Shown here piece by piece: positions 25,744-38,376 of a stretch of 64,000 nucleotides of DNA. Position 1 is the stretch's first letter, and each line of letters opens with the position of its first letter. Made by a program: the position numbers and the translations under genes. The notes under the pieces are model-generated. The model had not been told where the DNA came from, ran no database searches, and saw nothing but the letters and a program-made list of their open reading frames with translations. Source of the stretch: Grifola frondosa (Eukaryota; Basidiomycota; Agaricomycetes; Polyporales; Grifolaceae); NCBI GenBank assembly GCA_001683735.1, contig LUGG01000023.1, forward strand, positions 992,001 through 1,056,000. The letters are read 5' to 3'.

Positions 25744-27659
25744 ATGTCCACGGAGGAGCCCATCGAACCTCGTCTCGATGTCTTTCCCAGCGCTCCCATC
25801 GCGCCGGTATCGCCCTTCATCTTCTCCGGCTTCCTCGAGCACCTTGGGCGCTGTATCTATGGCGGGATCCTCCCCGCGGGGCCCACCAACTTTCCCTACA
25901 CAGCGCACAGACCGTGCCCGCCGGAGCAGTTCGTCGAGACTCCGCAGGAGCTACTGACGCCCGAGGGGTTTCGGAGGGATGTGCTCGCGGTGTTACGCGA
26001 CGAGCTGCGCACGCCCATGGTGCGATGGCCTGGCGGGAATTTCGTGAGCTCGTACAGGTGGGAAGATGGAATTGGGCCGCGTGAGGAGCGCAAGAGGCGG
26101 CCGCAGTTGGCGTGGGGAGGGGAAGAGAGCAATCTGTTTGGTACTGATGAGTGAGTTCGCCGTGCTCGCATATGGTCGTGGTGGGAAGATGTTAGTCTTG
26201 TCTCTTCAGGTTCATAGAGTGGTGCAGGGTGGGGAAGATCGAGCCCTATATCGTCTTGGACATGGGGACAGGCACCTTGGAGGACGCACTGCACTGGGTT
26301 GAGTACTGCAACGGCAAAGGCGACACGTAAATATCTTCTCGAGGTTGTCGTCGAGATTGATTAATTAACTTGCATCCAGGTACTATGCGAACCTGCGAAG
26401 GAAGAACACCGGCCGCGACGAACCACACAATGTCAAGTACTGGGGCCTCGGCAACGAAGTGTGGGGTGAGTGGCAGGTCGGGCAGCAGACCGCCGCTGCG
26501 TACGCGGCAAAGGCGCGCCAGTGGGCGCATGCTATCCGGCTGGTTGACCCGTCGGTGAAGCTCGTAGGATGTGGCGAAACGGGGCTGAATCGCTGGGATA
26601 GTGTAGTGCTGGATGAGCTCGTCGATAAGGTCGACCTGCACAGGTATGTATCGCTTTGGCCGGTATGGTCGTATTCATGTGATGTTGGTAGCATACACCT
26701 GTACACCGGGTTCGGCCCTCGGGACAGGTCGCAAAAGGAGAAGGAATATGGGCGCACCGTGTACGGTCCTGACGCAGCAGAATATTCGATCGAAGTCTGC
26801 AAAGGGCTGATAAATAAGGCGGTCCGTTCTCCATTGCTTGCGAATTTCTACAAAATATTTTTTGACTCAGTACTGACAGAGATTCGCAAAGAACGTGAGC
26901 AAACCTATTAAAATCGCATTCGACGAGTATGGCGTGTGGGACGAGACCATCGGTGAGTGCGGCGCACTCCTCTTCATGTGGCACACGCGCCTGGACATCT
27001 CCACGTCGAATAGGAACACCGGAGAATGGGCTCGAGCAATTCTACACCCTGGCAGACGCCCTCGCTATGGCCTCCTGGCTCAACGTCTTTGTGCGTCAGG
27101 CGGACATTGTCGACATCGCTTGCATCGCGCAGAGCGTCAACGTCATATCCCCGCTCATGACGAGGTATTTCGCGCCACGCCACCCTGTGTCAAAATTGCT
27201 AACCCTATCTGCCCTAGCCCGGCTGGTCTCTTCAAGCAGACAATATATTACCCGCTATATCTCTTCTCGCACTATATGCGCGACGGCGTCTCCGTACGCG
27301 TCTCGCTCACGTCGCCGACCTTTGCGGGGAGACACTGCCGGCGTGGATATCCAGCATCAAGGGCCGCCCCGCGGATCTCGATGCTTCCGCGGTCGTGCAC
27401 ACTGCGCCGTCTGGCGCGGAGTCTGCGAGTAGCCGTGGTGAACCGGAGCGAGCTGTGCAGCTACCAGGTGCCCGTGCGGATTGCGTTTGAGCGTGCGGCT
27501 GCAGAGGTGGAGGTCCACGAACTGTGGCATGAGAATGTATGCGCGCGGAACGGGTGGGAGGGCGAAGAAGTGGGAGTTAGGAGTTGGAGGGAGAGCTGGG
27601 AGGGGCGGTGGACGTTCCGGGAGCATTCACTCACGCTGCTTGTGCTGGACCTAGAATAG
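25744..27659 (+). CDS. GH51 alpha-L-arabinofuranosidase
   Basis: Glycoside hydrolase family 51: releases terminal L-arabinofuranose from arabinan or arabinoxylan fragments by a retaining mechanism. Seven exons (25744-26150, 26210-26326, 26380-26643, 26692-26821, 26880-26952, 27014-27164, 27218-27659) give 527 residues. Visible: FLEHLGRCIYGGI, MVRWPGGNFVSSYRWEDGIG, FGTDEFIEWC, the acid/base Glu in YWGLGNEVWGEW (about residue 200), and the nucleophile Glu in IAFDEYGVWDE (about residue 319). No signal peptide, so likely intracellular, acting on imported oligosaccharides. In the C-terminal beta domain a stretch of about 90-95 bases (27326-27420) matches the family only in the next frame (GETLPAWISSIKG), bounded by a lost and a gained base; the ORF stays open. 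Divergent from a sugar transporter. Confidence 0.87.
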
Positions 27660-28237
27660 GTGATTGTGCAGATGTAATACTCATCGCACCCATTAGATGG
27701 TGGATTTTTTGAACGCGCAGAGTTTTCGGTCTATTTTTATGCCAAGCCTGCCGCTCAAATCCGCAGAATGGAGTGCATGGACGGAAAATCTGAGCTCGCC
27801 TTGTGGATATTTTGGTTCGATTTTGGTGCAGATAGACCGAAGTATCGGCTAAAATGTATGCCATCTGTGGTGTTTGCGGGTCTGAATCATGACGTATGAA
27901 AAGCGGTGGAAATATAGGCATTTTCTCACCAAGTTCTCCCAGTAGCTGAAACTAGAATTTTCTGTTATGGTGGCAGCACTGCGCCACAAAAATGGTTGTG
28001 GCGACGCGTGAGCGGGATCCCAATAAGGGAATATTTGTCAGCGGTATATAATACGAGGGCGCGATGTGGCCGAGCTTTTTGTTTCCGTGCGCTCACTGAA
28101 CTCTTGCAGTCATGTCCCGACTCTGCTAACAAGCAGTGTTTTAGAGTCTGCAGAGTCTCTCTCTGCATCCTTCAGTTAGATTCTCTTAGAGTCTGCTTGC
28201 TTGCTTATACCCTTATCCTACTTATTTCTCACCGTAG
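27660..28237. promoter_or_regulatory. intergenic; TATA box of the next gene
   Basis: 578 bases. GTATATAATA at 28044-28053 is a strong TATA-like site, followed by a possible transcribed leader. No coding sequence is supported between it and 28238. Confidence 0.5.
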
Positions 28238-29137
28238 CCGACAACGACGACGACAACGACGCCAATGCCCCCTCTTACAGTCCGTGCCCTCGCCCTATCC
28301 TCAAACGCAACTCTGCCTCCTTGTCCGACCCACAGCCGCGCGACGAGTCCACACAGCTCCTCGCCATCGACCCTTCCATCCTCAGCTCTCTCGTCCACTT
28401 CCCTCCTTCCCCCATCCTCGCCAGCACCTTAGGCTCCGCTCCAACGTATGACCGCTCGCCCATAGTGGTCTCGCCTAACCGCTGCACTCTTCCCGCGCGC
28501 GGCTGTCCCGGTCGCACCTACTCTCTGGACGACCCTCTCCCTACTCGCCAGCAGAGCCCGCCACGCACTGGCAGGACCGTCCACCCCCGCGCTCTCCACA
28601 ATGAGTCCATGTCGTGGCCCACAGCTCCTGCAGAACCCCTGTCGCTTCCCGCGCTCATCCCTGACCTCTCCTCCGAATCTTCTGAGGAATCTGACGGCTT
28701 CATAAGCGCTGCCCCGAGTGCCTCGGTACGCACGCTTCTTTTCTTGACGCCTTCCCTGGGCGCATGGGCTTATCCCTCGTTCTATGATAGCTCCCGTGCT
28801 GTCAGTGCCTCACGCGAAGCGCGAGCGCCTTGCACTGCCCTCGGGCCCTGCTCTCGCGTTCCTCCCGCACCCGCCCGCATCGCGCAACGCCCATACCCGC
28901 CCGCACTCCCCTGCTCGTGCGCGCTCCCCGTGCGCCTCGCCCACCCGCTCGGCGCATTCACGACGGCGGTCCCGCGCCCGCACCGGAAACGGCAGGTGCA
29001 CCAGCCCGGAGCAGGATAGGGAAGGAGAGACGGACAGTGCGCTTGGATCGGCGCGCTATAAAGCGTTTTCCGAGCAGAGCGTGCTGCACGAGTGCAGCCT
29101 TACGGTGCCAGACCTCGGGTGCTTGGGAGGCTTCTAG
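28238..29137 (+). CDS. conserved basidiomycete protein of unknown function
   Basis: Two exons are supported: 28238-28717 and 28791-29137 (alternative donor at 28726 would break phase). The 5' end is unresolved: no in-frame ATG precedes the conserved part, so a tiny first exon upstream is likely, before the acceptor at 28237. The start begins with an acidic stretch (DNDDDNDANAPSYS), then CPRPILKRNSASL, FPPSPILASTLG and the highly protein-like YDRSPIVVSPNRCTLPARG, then Ser/Glu-rich ALIPDLSSESSEESDGF. Exon 2 is Arg/Ser/Pro-rich and ends with CLGGF. A short basic, phospho-motif-rich protein, probably disordered; I do not know its role. Confidence 0.6.
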
Positions 29138-29639
29138 CCTGCGGTGTGCCGTTGACGGACGATGCACGAAAATATATGCTGTATTCTACCTCGTATGTTT
29201 CATTACTTGTACTTCTGCACTTCGCTTGGTCGCTGTCTGCGCCACGCTGCGTCATGCGTGTGGTTCGTTCAGCGCGTTGGCGTGTTTACTTGCGTACCGC
29301 CTGTGTTTTCTTTCAATGCAATTCTCAGTGAGATGCATATCGCGTTCTTAATACCCGCGTGCGTCTTGAACGTAATGTTAAGAGCCGTAAGCTCATGCAA
29401 AGACTTCGATGGCTAAATATGCTTGCGACTTGCGATATGGCTGCTTATACCTCGGTGATATTGACACATATTTACATCTTCAATTGGGTAAGCATATAAT
29501 TCCTAGTGTAGACAGGAAAGGGCGGAAACATTTCCTATCGCGAACAAACTAGTTGTACACACAAAAAAACATCGCGGGTGAGAGCCTCCAGAATGATGAA
29601 CAAGGAGACAATATATCACTGCGTCGCACAGATCAACAT
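29138..29639. other. intergenic, nothing recognised
   Basis: About 500 bases with no coding signal or repeat that I can support. Confidence 0.4.
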
Positions 29640-31992
29640 TCAAACTGTATAGCGATATTGGGCTACTTCGGATCTGTATGCAGGTGCAATCTGGACGAAC
29701 GGCCTCGGTACCTGGTCATCAGCATCATTGAAACCAATGAATACACATCTAAAGAAGTTCTAGAAGAACCCGGTATGGTCAGTGAGGATGCAAAGGCAAT
29801 ATTATATCATACATGACACGTACCAAGCCCAGAATAACAGTCCCTGGAGCAGACGTGCCGAGCACAACTTCATGGTCAATACTGCTATCGCCTCTGTGGT
29901 ATAAGAATGTTCTAGCATCGCAGGTGACCCTGCGAATTTGGCCAGCGATGTCGTTGGCAAATGCAAACCTGACCCATGAAGCGCCTTTCCGGGCGTACAG
30001 AGCATCCCTGCATTCGTTACTGAACACACTTGCATAACTGCCTAAAACAATACAATGAGCACAGGACATTCTTGACCATGCGACAAAGAAGACATACCGC
30101 AGTCTAGCAGAGCCTCATCCATGACTTCGACTTCGACTTCCTCATAATCGTTAGAGTCAGGTATTTGATAAAATATGGTAATAGACACAAATTTGATGGT
30201 CCAAGAATGCCGAGTTGTCAGCGGGATGTGGATAAATCCCGGATCTTTACTGCAAGGCCACTCTCCGAAACATATGAAGCTTGTGCTTTTTGAAGTTAGG
30301 TTTTATATAGTACGATAAATCGCTTCATTGAACTTACATTCCCTGAGAATTGCCAGGAATACCCTGAATATGGATATCTGAAGGCAGAATCCTCATGGTT
30401 TCTATAGAGCCAGTCAATAGCGATAATCAAAAGGACATATCTGAAACTAACCAAAATAACGGCTCGGGACATTAAAGTCTGCAAGAAGGTCTGTAATTAT
30501 AATCACTCAGTAAGACTACATAAATCGGTGAGCTATGTCATACCTTGTCGCGTGACGGATACAAGGGAGAGGAGCTAATTTTTGCGGTAAGTTAGAGGAG
30601 TCCTGCATATCAAGAGACAAAACATCATGAACGTTAAACTTACCCCGCAGGTGCCAACCCTAGCATGCCACTAAAGTGAGTCTTCATCGCATCTTCGTTA
30701 GCGGCAAGTGCGATCGAGAGGGGAAACCGATCTATAGAAATCGGTGCTCTCCCATTGTCGTACCGGCCGGCTACGAACTTCAATGTTTCCTCCACTATAC
30801 ATACCTCTGAAGAACATGTCAGCACTATGAAACATGTTACGTCGGACACGCCTACTAAGCATTGCCAAATCAAGATACTCCAGTTTGGCTTCAGGAAGGT
30901 TTTTGGATCTAAGACTATTGACGGTGTGCCGGGACCTCCGATGCGTGTAGAATATCGGCATCGCCCGCTCTTCCCGGGACCAATCGGTCTCGTTCCAGTC
31001 GTTGTCGAGTTTTCGGAAATCATTTGCAAATACCCATCTGATGAAATTCTAGTCAGAGAACAAATAACTCGAAACGATATATCATTAAACATACGTGTCC
31101 CTTGCGCCTACGAAGATTGTTATTTATTGAAATTTATGTTCCATACAGAAAGCGACTCATACCTGTGTCCGGAGCCACTTTGATAGCATAATCTCGGGCA
31201 TCGCTGTTGGGACCAAGGGCCTAAGTACGAGCTGGTAAGCACATTTCTAGTGCAATGCAGAAGATGGTAGTGCTACTCACCATCGCTAGAGTACAAAGAC
31301 CATCTGGATGAATACCAGGGTCAGCGTGCAGTATCGCAAGTAGAGGACAAATCTTTGCTCACTGGTAAATGGTAAACCGAGTGCAATGTATGTATCTATC
31401 ATGGTCCGATTCAGGTGTGAAGTAGGAGGCGTCATCTCGTGAAAATACACCGGCGGGACGAAGACGGGTGAAACGATCAAATCAGAGTACAAATGTGGAT
31501 AAATGGGAGCGGAAGGTGTGGTGCTAGATTGACTTTGGGGCGGGGAGAAACCCGGTAGATGCTGAGACGATTGTGCGGATGCCCGCAATGATGAAGGAGA
31601 GGTTGATCGGCCGGCTCCTACGGGGATCTGTGCAGTGGTAATTCTGAGTGTTGGTCTCACAAAATTAGTATGACATGCATGTTGACATACATGTAAGGTT
31701 GTGGCCCTGGGAGAAGCAATGACCGCACGATGACGATGTAAGACTGGTGTCCATACGTTGCCTTCATATCGCTCCGGCGACCAATAATAACCTTCCTGGG
31801 AGGCCTCAGTCGCAACACAGTTGTACTTTTTCAAGGTATGGGCAATCTGATAGCCAAAATTAGATGGAACAAGGCTCAGAAAGAGATTACTTGCTAACAT
31901 ACCAGCTGAACGAAACCCATTTGTCTATCGGGTAAATCCAATTGAATATAAAGAAATTTGGGAGCGCAGACACGAGACTGTGCAGTTGACAT
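29640..31992 (-). CDS. multi-exon gene of unknown family
   Basis: A chain of exon-like segments on the minus strand joined by canonical splice signals. Likely start ATG at 31992 (MSTAQSRVCAPKFLYIQLDL); exons 31992-31903, 31846-31691 and from 31627 (ending near SEQRFVLYLRYC) close in phase. Middle joins are uncertain: the block near 31200 reads either DARDYAIKVAPDTG or a second open frame. Clear coding resumes with RWVFANDFRKLDNDWNETDW, THRRSRHTVNSLRSKNLPEA, LEYLDLAMLSRRVRRNMFHS, then PISIDRFPLSIALAANEDAM, SSPLYPSRDK, SFRYVLLIIAIDWLYRN (a possible hydrophobic segment), FIHIPLTTRHSWTIKFVSI and DALYARKGASWVRFAFANDI. The 3' end near 29640-29800 is not fixed. I do not recognise the family; it looks like a basidiomycete-specific protein of over 500 residues. 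Confidence 0.5.
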
Positions 31993-32159
31993 GGTGGTAT
32001 GCAGGAGAACTGACCTCAAATGATGTGACCATGCCCTTCTTATACCCCGAGCACGAGACCATTTTACAAGAACCTTTTTCAGAAAATATGGAGGAAATAT
32101 TCAAAACAGAATTAAGCTGATCCGCCCACCATGTGGTGCATCTTGGGAGTCTCACAACA

Positions 32160-32444
32160 CACCTTTAGCCGCATGTTGCTGATCGAGATGTTGTTCTGTT
32201 TGTTCTATATCAGCAAGAAAAATACTCACGAGAACATTCGCTTTGGTGCGACTGTTGTAGTGCTTCGAAAATAAAAGAAACTAATATAAAGAGCGAAGCA
32301 TGAGAATGACGGAAGACAATAGTTGGTCCACTGAGAAGACGACGACAGAAGACCTTGATCTTCGGTAAAATACACCTTACATGCCGTGACGAGCTTCTTG
32401 ACGGTTGCCGTATGTTTGCTCAACGCAGTGATGGTTCCTGCCAA
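32160..32444 (-). CDS. possible short gene or 5' exons, unknown
   Basis: Starts MAGTITALSKHTATVKKLVT; a GTGTAT donor follows CK, and later segments KHYNSRTKANVL and EQTEQHLDQQHAAKG are bounded by AG acceptors and GT donors. The charged, helical character looks coding. It could be a small gene or the first exons of the unknown gene downstream on the same strand. Weak evidence. Confidence 0.25.
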
Positions 32445-33133
32445 GGAAGATGAGGAATTCTCTTCTTTCCGTAGGACATCTGCTCACCGTAATGCCGAAA
32501 TCAATCCTACACAGTCCAACAAGAAAGTTGTCAAAAATCCTCGCGGATTCAATAAATTAGGTCTCAACACAATTAGCCGCGACTAATCAGTGAATCGCGC
32601 AGAGCAACGGACAAAAATAGTTCTTCATCAGCTGTGAGCATCTGGACATATATCGCTGTCTGGAGTACAAACAAAAGGAATGCTCTGATAGAACACTGGC
32701 GAGAGTCCTGCTGAACGCTTGCTGAGATCCGGGGGATAAAGACTATGGAAGATTGGATGGCAATTTCATTCGAGTACTTTGTAATATTTCCTTGAAAACG
32801 ATGACTGAAAGTTTGTCTTCGTGGCTGAGCGCTTGAGCGTCAAGGACTTCGTGTGGGAGAATATTACACCAAACATAAGATCCATCCGTCGTGAGCTGCG
32901 AGCGGACTTGCTTCGTATTTCCCACGCGGTCTGTTAGCGGCACTACGACTATCAACGCATGCTGCCTGCAGGACGTCTATCCACTCGAGTTGTGCTCAAA
33001 CATAGCAATTCTCCTCAAGAATGCCCTGCAATATCTCCTGCGGATCCGAGCTTGCGTGCGCCCCCAAGCAGGCAAGTCCAACAACATGTAGTGTATCTAC
33101 CTCGTATGCTCCTCTCTCTCACCTGCAGTTTCA
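32445..33133. other. intergenic upstream of the F-box-like array
   Basis: No gene is supported. The last 60-70 bases before 33134 share blocks (caacaacatg, cctcgt-tgctc, tctcacctgca) with the sequence upstream of copy D, so the promoter was duplicated with the genes. Confidence 0.5.
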
Positions 33134-34804
33134 ATGTTGATGCTCTTTGAATCTAGTCGATTGAATCTAGAGAACATCGACGAGGACGTTCTTTACCTCA
33201 TCCTTGACAGGATTCAGACCTTTGGTCTTCGCAGTACTTCCATGGTGTCGCGCCGATTGCGCTACGCATGCTTACCATTCATGTTCCGCATATGCACTCT
33301 TGGCTTCATCAAGTCTGGTGACATCTTTCCACCACCCAGGATATGGTCCTATACTCGGTGCGTCGTAAATCAATATAGTAGGCACGTTTTCAACCTCTCA
33401 TTGATGGCGCAGGATGGTGAAACTCCTATGGGCACCGAATTACTTTCCACAATTCTGTGCCAACTTCGACATCTTGTTGCCACATCTACACACCTTGCAT
33501 ACGATCTCATTCAAACGATGCGACAAGCCGTTGCCTTGGCACAGCCTACAAGTGCTGTTTTCGATGCCTGCCCTCCAGACGTTGGAGATGACATACACGC
33601 AATGGCCTCCCGAGTCTCCGTTTGATATCAAGGTCCTCTCTTCAATGCAGTTATCTCTCCTAAACTTCGATTATGAAGGCTGTCATTCATTCTGGTCACG
33701 TCCTAAGCCTGACGACCTCATTCTTCGTGAAGCCCACTGGGTCTGGTGGATGCTGGAGCGATCTCGCTCTACGCTCGAGTCAGTCAGAATGCCCTCCGAA
33801 ACCACCCAATATGCTCTAATGGCTGCTCAAACATGGCCACGTCTTCGGCAATTGATCTTGTACGGTTTTAGTCCTGGCCCTGACATCTCCCTTCTCTCTC
33901 TTCTCGCGGTTATGCCCTCCTTGACCTCACTGACGCTGAAACTCGCTCAAAGTACTCTCCAGCCTTCGCTTCTGCTCTGGCCCAGAGGTTCTCGGAGAGA
34001 CATAGACCTTTCCAACCTACGATATTTCATCATATCGTACCCACATCCTGACGACGAGATATTCGCCCACTTGCCGTCAGAGCTTCGAGGCATCTCTATA
34101 CGAGACTCTCCGCGCTATTACATCCACAACAAGTGCGTAATGGCACCGAATCGCACCCCATTACTGTCCGGTACCGATCTCCTGCGCATGCTGAACACTC
34201 GGACCTTCGCTGCTTTGGAGCGATTGGAGATAGTATATCGAGCGGATAGCAGCGACTCTCAGCTACCGGGCTCCATCGTTAATATGTTCCCTGAGCTTCG
34301 GTTCCTGGAGATTCATCGATACCCTTCACATGATAACGAGAGGTATCCATTGGTACGTGCTATATTTCTGTGTAAGCCTCAGTTTCATTCTACCTAGCTG
34401 AATGTATCGATCCTCAAAAGGATATCGTCACCACCTTGTCCCGATTGAAAAAGCTACGTGTGCTACATCTCAACCTTCACTCCTCCAGATGGCCTTCGTG
34501 GGAGGTCATACCTGAACCTCTCGACGTCCTCGGCGAGCGCGCACAGGTCGTCGCCGGTGCGTTCTCACTCTCGCAACTCAGCGAGGTCGCTTTCCTCAGA
34601 AGAAACCACCATGAGAATTATTGGGCTACTTGGTATATTGACCGCGATTCCTTGTGGCCATATGACCAACCTCTTTCATGAGTCCAGGTCTTCTTACGGC
34701 CGCGAGTTCTTGTATGTGGCGTTCCTCTCACCCACTCCTCTCTACCCTAATTCTACGATTTTTGCAGTGACGAGACGGGGCCAGTATACCGCTCGAGAAA
34801 GTGA
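33134..34804 (+). CDS. F-box-like/LRR protein, array copy A (3' frameshift)
   Basis: Copy A of the local family. Exons 33134-33357, 33413-34352, 34421-34711, 34768-34804. Exon 1 holds an F-box-like segment (LNLENIDEDVLYLILDRI, STSMVSRRLRYACLPFMFRI). Exon 2 has irregular leucine-rich repeats: LPHLHTLHTISFKRC, MPALQTLEMTYTQWP, LSLLAVMPSLTSLTLKLAQ, YPHPDDEIFAHLPSELRGIS, FAALERLEIVYRAD. Such proteins usually recruit substrates to an SCF ubiquitin ligase; that role is inferred here. One extra base in GATTCCTTG (about 34648-34655) shifts the frame and makes it stop at 34681 after RDSLWPYDQPLS, about 30 residues early. With that base removed, lengths sum to 497 codons and the end matches B (FDETGPV). 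Confidence 0.75.
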
Positions 34805-36721
34805 ACTATGTAGTGTCGAGTGGTTCCTCCCAGTACGCTAAGTACGGCATCCAAATGTTTAATCTATGCCGTAAATTTGTCTGGAATATTGTGTCGCAGG
34901 ATATGTCAGGCGATACCAATTAGTACCATCATTTCCTCCCGCCTATCATCTTTAACCTCGCACGCACTCTACGATTCACTCGGACTACCTGCCACACTAC
35001 TGTATAGATTCGACGGTCGTTTAAATGATATCTAGTAACAGCAGAGAAGCGAAACTTCTTCTGCTAACATTGCGGTCCCCATTATCCATTGCCTATGCTA
35101 TGTAGTACTACGTTCGTCTGTATCGTGTTGATAGTGAGTTGAATAGGCGATGTATATCCCGATAAGCTCATCCAACGGGGGAGAGACTGAGGACAATCAA
35201 AGGCAACAATAACACGCAGAAATCAGAGTGTACGCAGTGACAATGGGCACCGGAAGTATGGTCTGAAGGAAAGTATATACGACGTGGAGTCGACGTTCAG
35301 TGCAAATTCGGTCAGTAGTGCTGAGGCTTAACAAGGATAGCGTATTAGTCTAAATCAATTGGATATTCTCTTCCATGTGCATATGTGAAGGCTGTCAGAT
35401 TTTCGAACATGTGTGTACACTAGAAGCTCCTCGATAATGCTGAATCTGCGAGAGTTGTCACGATAGTCGCTGGTGAGCATATGACACGGATTCCAGTACA
35501 ACACAATAAAAGAATCAACGGTCATTGCGTAATATCGGACGGTATAAGATGTTCTAGGACGGCGTATTTATATATCCAAGTGCACGGGCCATCCGACACT
35601 TATAGGCACAATGAAGCCTGCGCAGCTGCAGAGCAAAATCAGATGTTTTCGAAGCATGAGCAGGGAAGATATCAATCCGTAATGCACCTTCTGGCTTCCC
35701 ATAGCCATGGTAGTATTGTGCTGCTCGTTGCGCTCAAACTTTATCGTCTTGATCTCTGACATACACATGACCATATTTGAACAAGTAGCATTTATTACAC
35801 CCCACCTGTGAACTCCGCATGCAGCACTTTTTTGATTGTCACTGCCGTCCACCGGATAGTTAGCATCTGTTAGCATGCTATTTCCGGCTCGCGACATACG
35901 AATCGCCTTCAGCATGCAGACATGCTTCCTCAGAAACGTGCATGGCGTTGGGCCGCTAGTATTGTGTAATCTGATTGCGCGTTCGGTAGTTTCAACTTGA
36001 AAGCAGAAAGGTCCCGGTTCCTAGGATTGTATATTCATAGCCACGATATCTTATCTATCAGAGCCTGATCAACATAATCAGAAGATTATTCCAACATTTC
36101 GTACTCAAATCACAAGTCTACTGCGACCATCGCAGAAGAGCGTGATGACATCCAAACTAGCATTCCTTCGGGCTTTCATGCAGTCGGATATATGATGAAA
36201 AATCGCTAACAGGTTAGTTTCGCATCAAGAGCTTGAACGGACTTGAAACATCGCATCGGAGCTCGGATCGACCTCCTCCGCACGGTATCCTTCATCATCC
36301 GCAATCGCGCACGCGCGGACTTGCCAACGCTGGGGTTATTGCGTGATTTTGGCCACTCAGCGTTGAGATCTGGGAAGATGTCGAATTAAGCGAGATAATT
36401 GAGGACCGTATGGAAATTGTGATTTTATAAATAACAGGATTAAGATGATCAGCGAAGGAGACGTCGCGCAACCCATCTGAGCGAGGCTGAGTCACTACTT
36501 AGCGCTGGTGTGAGAAATTACGCCCACACAACCCAACAAGTATCAATACATACGCGGCACGTGCGGACCGAGGGCCACGCCTAGGGAGAGACGTCGTTGT
36601 TCTTTACTTCGAGGTTGAATTGTGCCACAGGGATGCCTACTCTACGTCAATGACGCCAACTCCCACAATATGCAATACACGTGATTCGTATGCTCCTTCT
36701 CTTTCTCTACTTTCGACGTTC
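34805..36721. other. spacer between array copies A and B
   Basis: About 1.9 kb. A 115-codon minus ORF (35568-35915) has no recognised domain. The first 200 bases resemble the downstream flank of copies B and D (ggatatgtca-gcgatacca). No gene is called. Confidence 0.4.
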
Positions 36722-38376
36722 ATGCTTTTTGAATCCTGTCGATTAAATCTGGAAAACATCGACGATGATGTTCTTTACCTGATTCTTGCAAATATTTCAG
36801 CATCTGGTCTCCGCAGCACATCCATGGTGTCGCACCGATTGCGCTATGCATGCTTGCCACTTTTATTCCGCATATGCTCCCTTGGTTCCATCAAAGGTGG
36901 TGACGTCTTTCCACCGCCTACGATATGGTCTTATATTAGGTGAGGTAAATCTACTGGATACCTTTTTCAACCTCTTACCGACAAAAAAGGGCCGTGAATC
37001 TTCTTTGGGCACCGGATTACTTTCCACAATTCTGTGCCAAGTTCGACTTCTTACTGCCGCATCTCTACACCTTACATACAATCTCATTCAAACAGTGCAA
37101 CGAAGCGGTACATTTGCACAGCCTCAAAGTCTTGTTTTCGATGCCTGCCCTCCGGACGTTGGGGATGACATTCATGCAATGGCCTCCCGAGTCTCCTTTT
37201 AATATTGAAGATTTCTCTTCGATGCAGCTATCTCTCCGAAAATTTGATTACGAAGGCTGCCATTCATGGTGGTCTCGCCCTGAGGCCGACGATCTCGTTG
37301 TTCGCGAAGCCCACTGGGTCTGGTGGACGCTGGAGCGATCTCGTTCTACACTTGAGTCGATCAGAGTACCATCAGAAACCACCCAATATTCACTAATGGC
37401 GGCTCAAACATGGCCATGTCTTCGGAAGTTCACCTTATATGGATTCTGTCCTGGTCCCGACGTCTCCCTTCTCTCTCTCTTGCGGTTATGCCTTCCTTGA
37501 CCTCACTGACGCTGAAACTCGCCCAAAGCACGTATCTACCTCCACTCCTCCTCTGGCCCAGAGATTTGCGGAGAGACGTAAACATTTCTAACCTGCGACA
37601 GTTCACCATATCGTACCCACATCCTGACGACGAGATATTCGCCCACTTGCCCCCGGAGCTTCTAAGCATCTCTGTACGAGACTCTCCGCGCTATTTCATC
37701 TACAATAAGTGCGTGATGGCACCCAATCGCACCCCGGTATTGTCCGGTACCGATCTCTTGCGCATCCTAAACACTCAGGCTTTCATAGCCCTGGAGCGAT
37801 TGGAGATCGTGTATAGAGTGGACAGCGGCGACCCGCAGATGATGGAATCCATTGCGGATATGTTCCCTGAGCTTCGATTCCTGGAGATTCATCGATACCC
37901 TTCAGATGACAGCGAAAAGTCTGCATTGGTACGTTTGTTTCTGCGCTGATCTGGCGTTCATTCCATTTCGCTCAACGCTTCGATTCTCAGAAGGAGATCG
38001 TCACCACGTTGTCACGATTGAAGAATCTACGTGTGCTACGTCTTAATCTCCACCCCACCAGTCATCCTCCGTTTGAGGTTATACTTGAATCTCTCGATGT
38101 CCTCGGCGAGCGCGCGCAGATCGTCGCCGATGCCTTTGCACTCTCACAGCTTAGCGAGGTCGCTTTCCTCCGAAGAAACTACTACCATAACTACTGGGCC
38201 ACATGGTATATCGACCGCGATCCTCATGGCGGTGTAACCAATGTCTGGTACGAGAGGAAGTCGACTCACTACAACGAGTTCTAGTACGTGGACTGCCCTG
38301 CACCTCGGTCCTCCCTACCTAACCACACGATTTTTGCAGCGACGAAATGGGGCCAGTCCCCCGCCGGAGAAGGTGA
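36722..38376 (+). CDS. F-box-like/LRR protein, array copy B (central frameshift)
   Basis: Exons 36722-36939, 36990-37928, 37991-38283, 38340-38376. Close paralogue of copy A, with the same F-box-like exon (LNLENIDDDVLYLILANI) and leucine-rich exon. A run of CT dinucleotides near 37466-37486 is one base short compared with A and D (cttctctctctcttgcgg), so the frame leaves LLSLLAVMPS and stops at 37500. Downstream coding is otherwise preserved (SLTSLTLKLAQ, FTISYPHPDDEIFAHLPPEL, ERLEIVYRVDSGD). Exon lengths total 1487 nt, one short of 496 codons, which supports a single lost base. Could be a consensus error at a dinucleotide repeat or a recent null allele. The gene would end YDEMGPVPRRRR. Confidence 0.7.
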
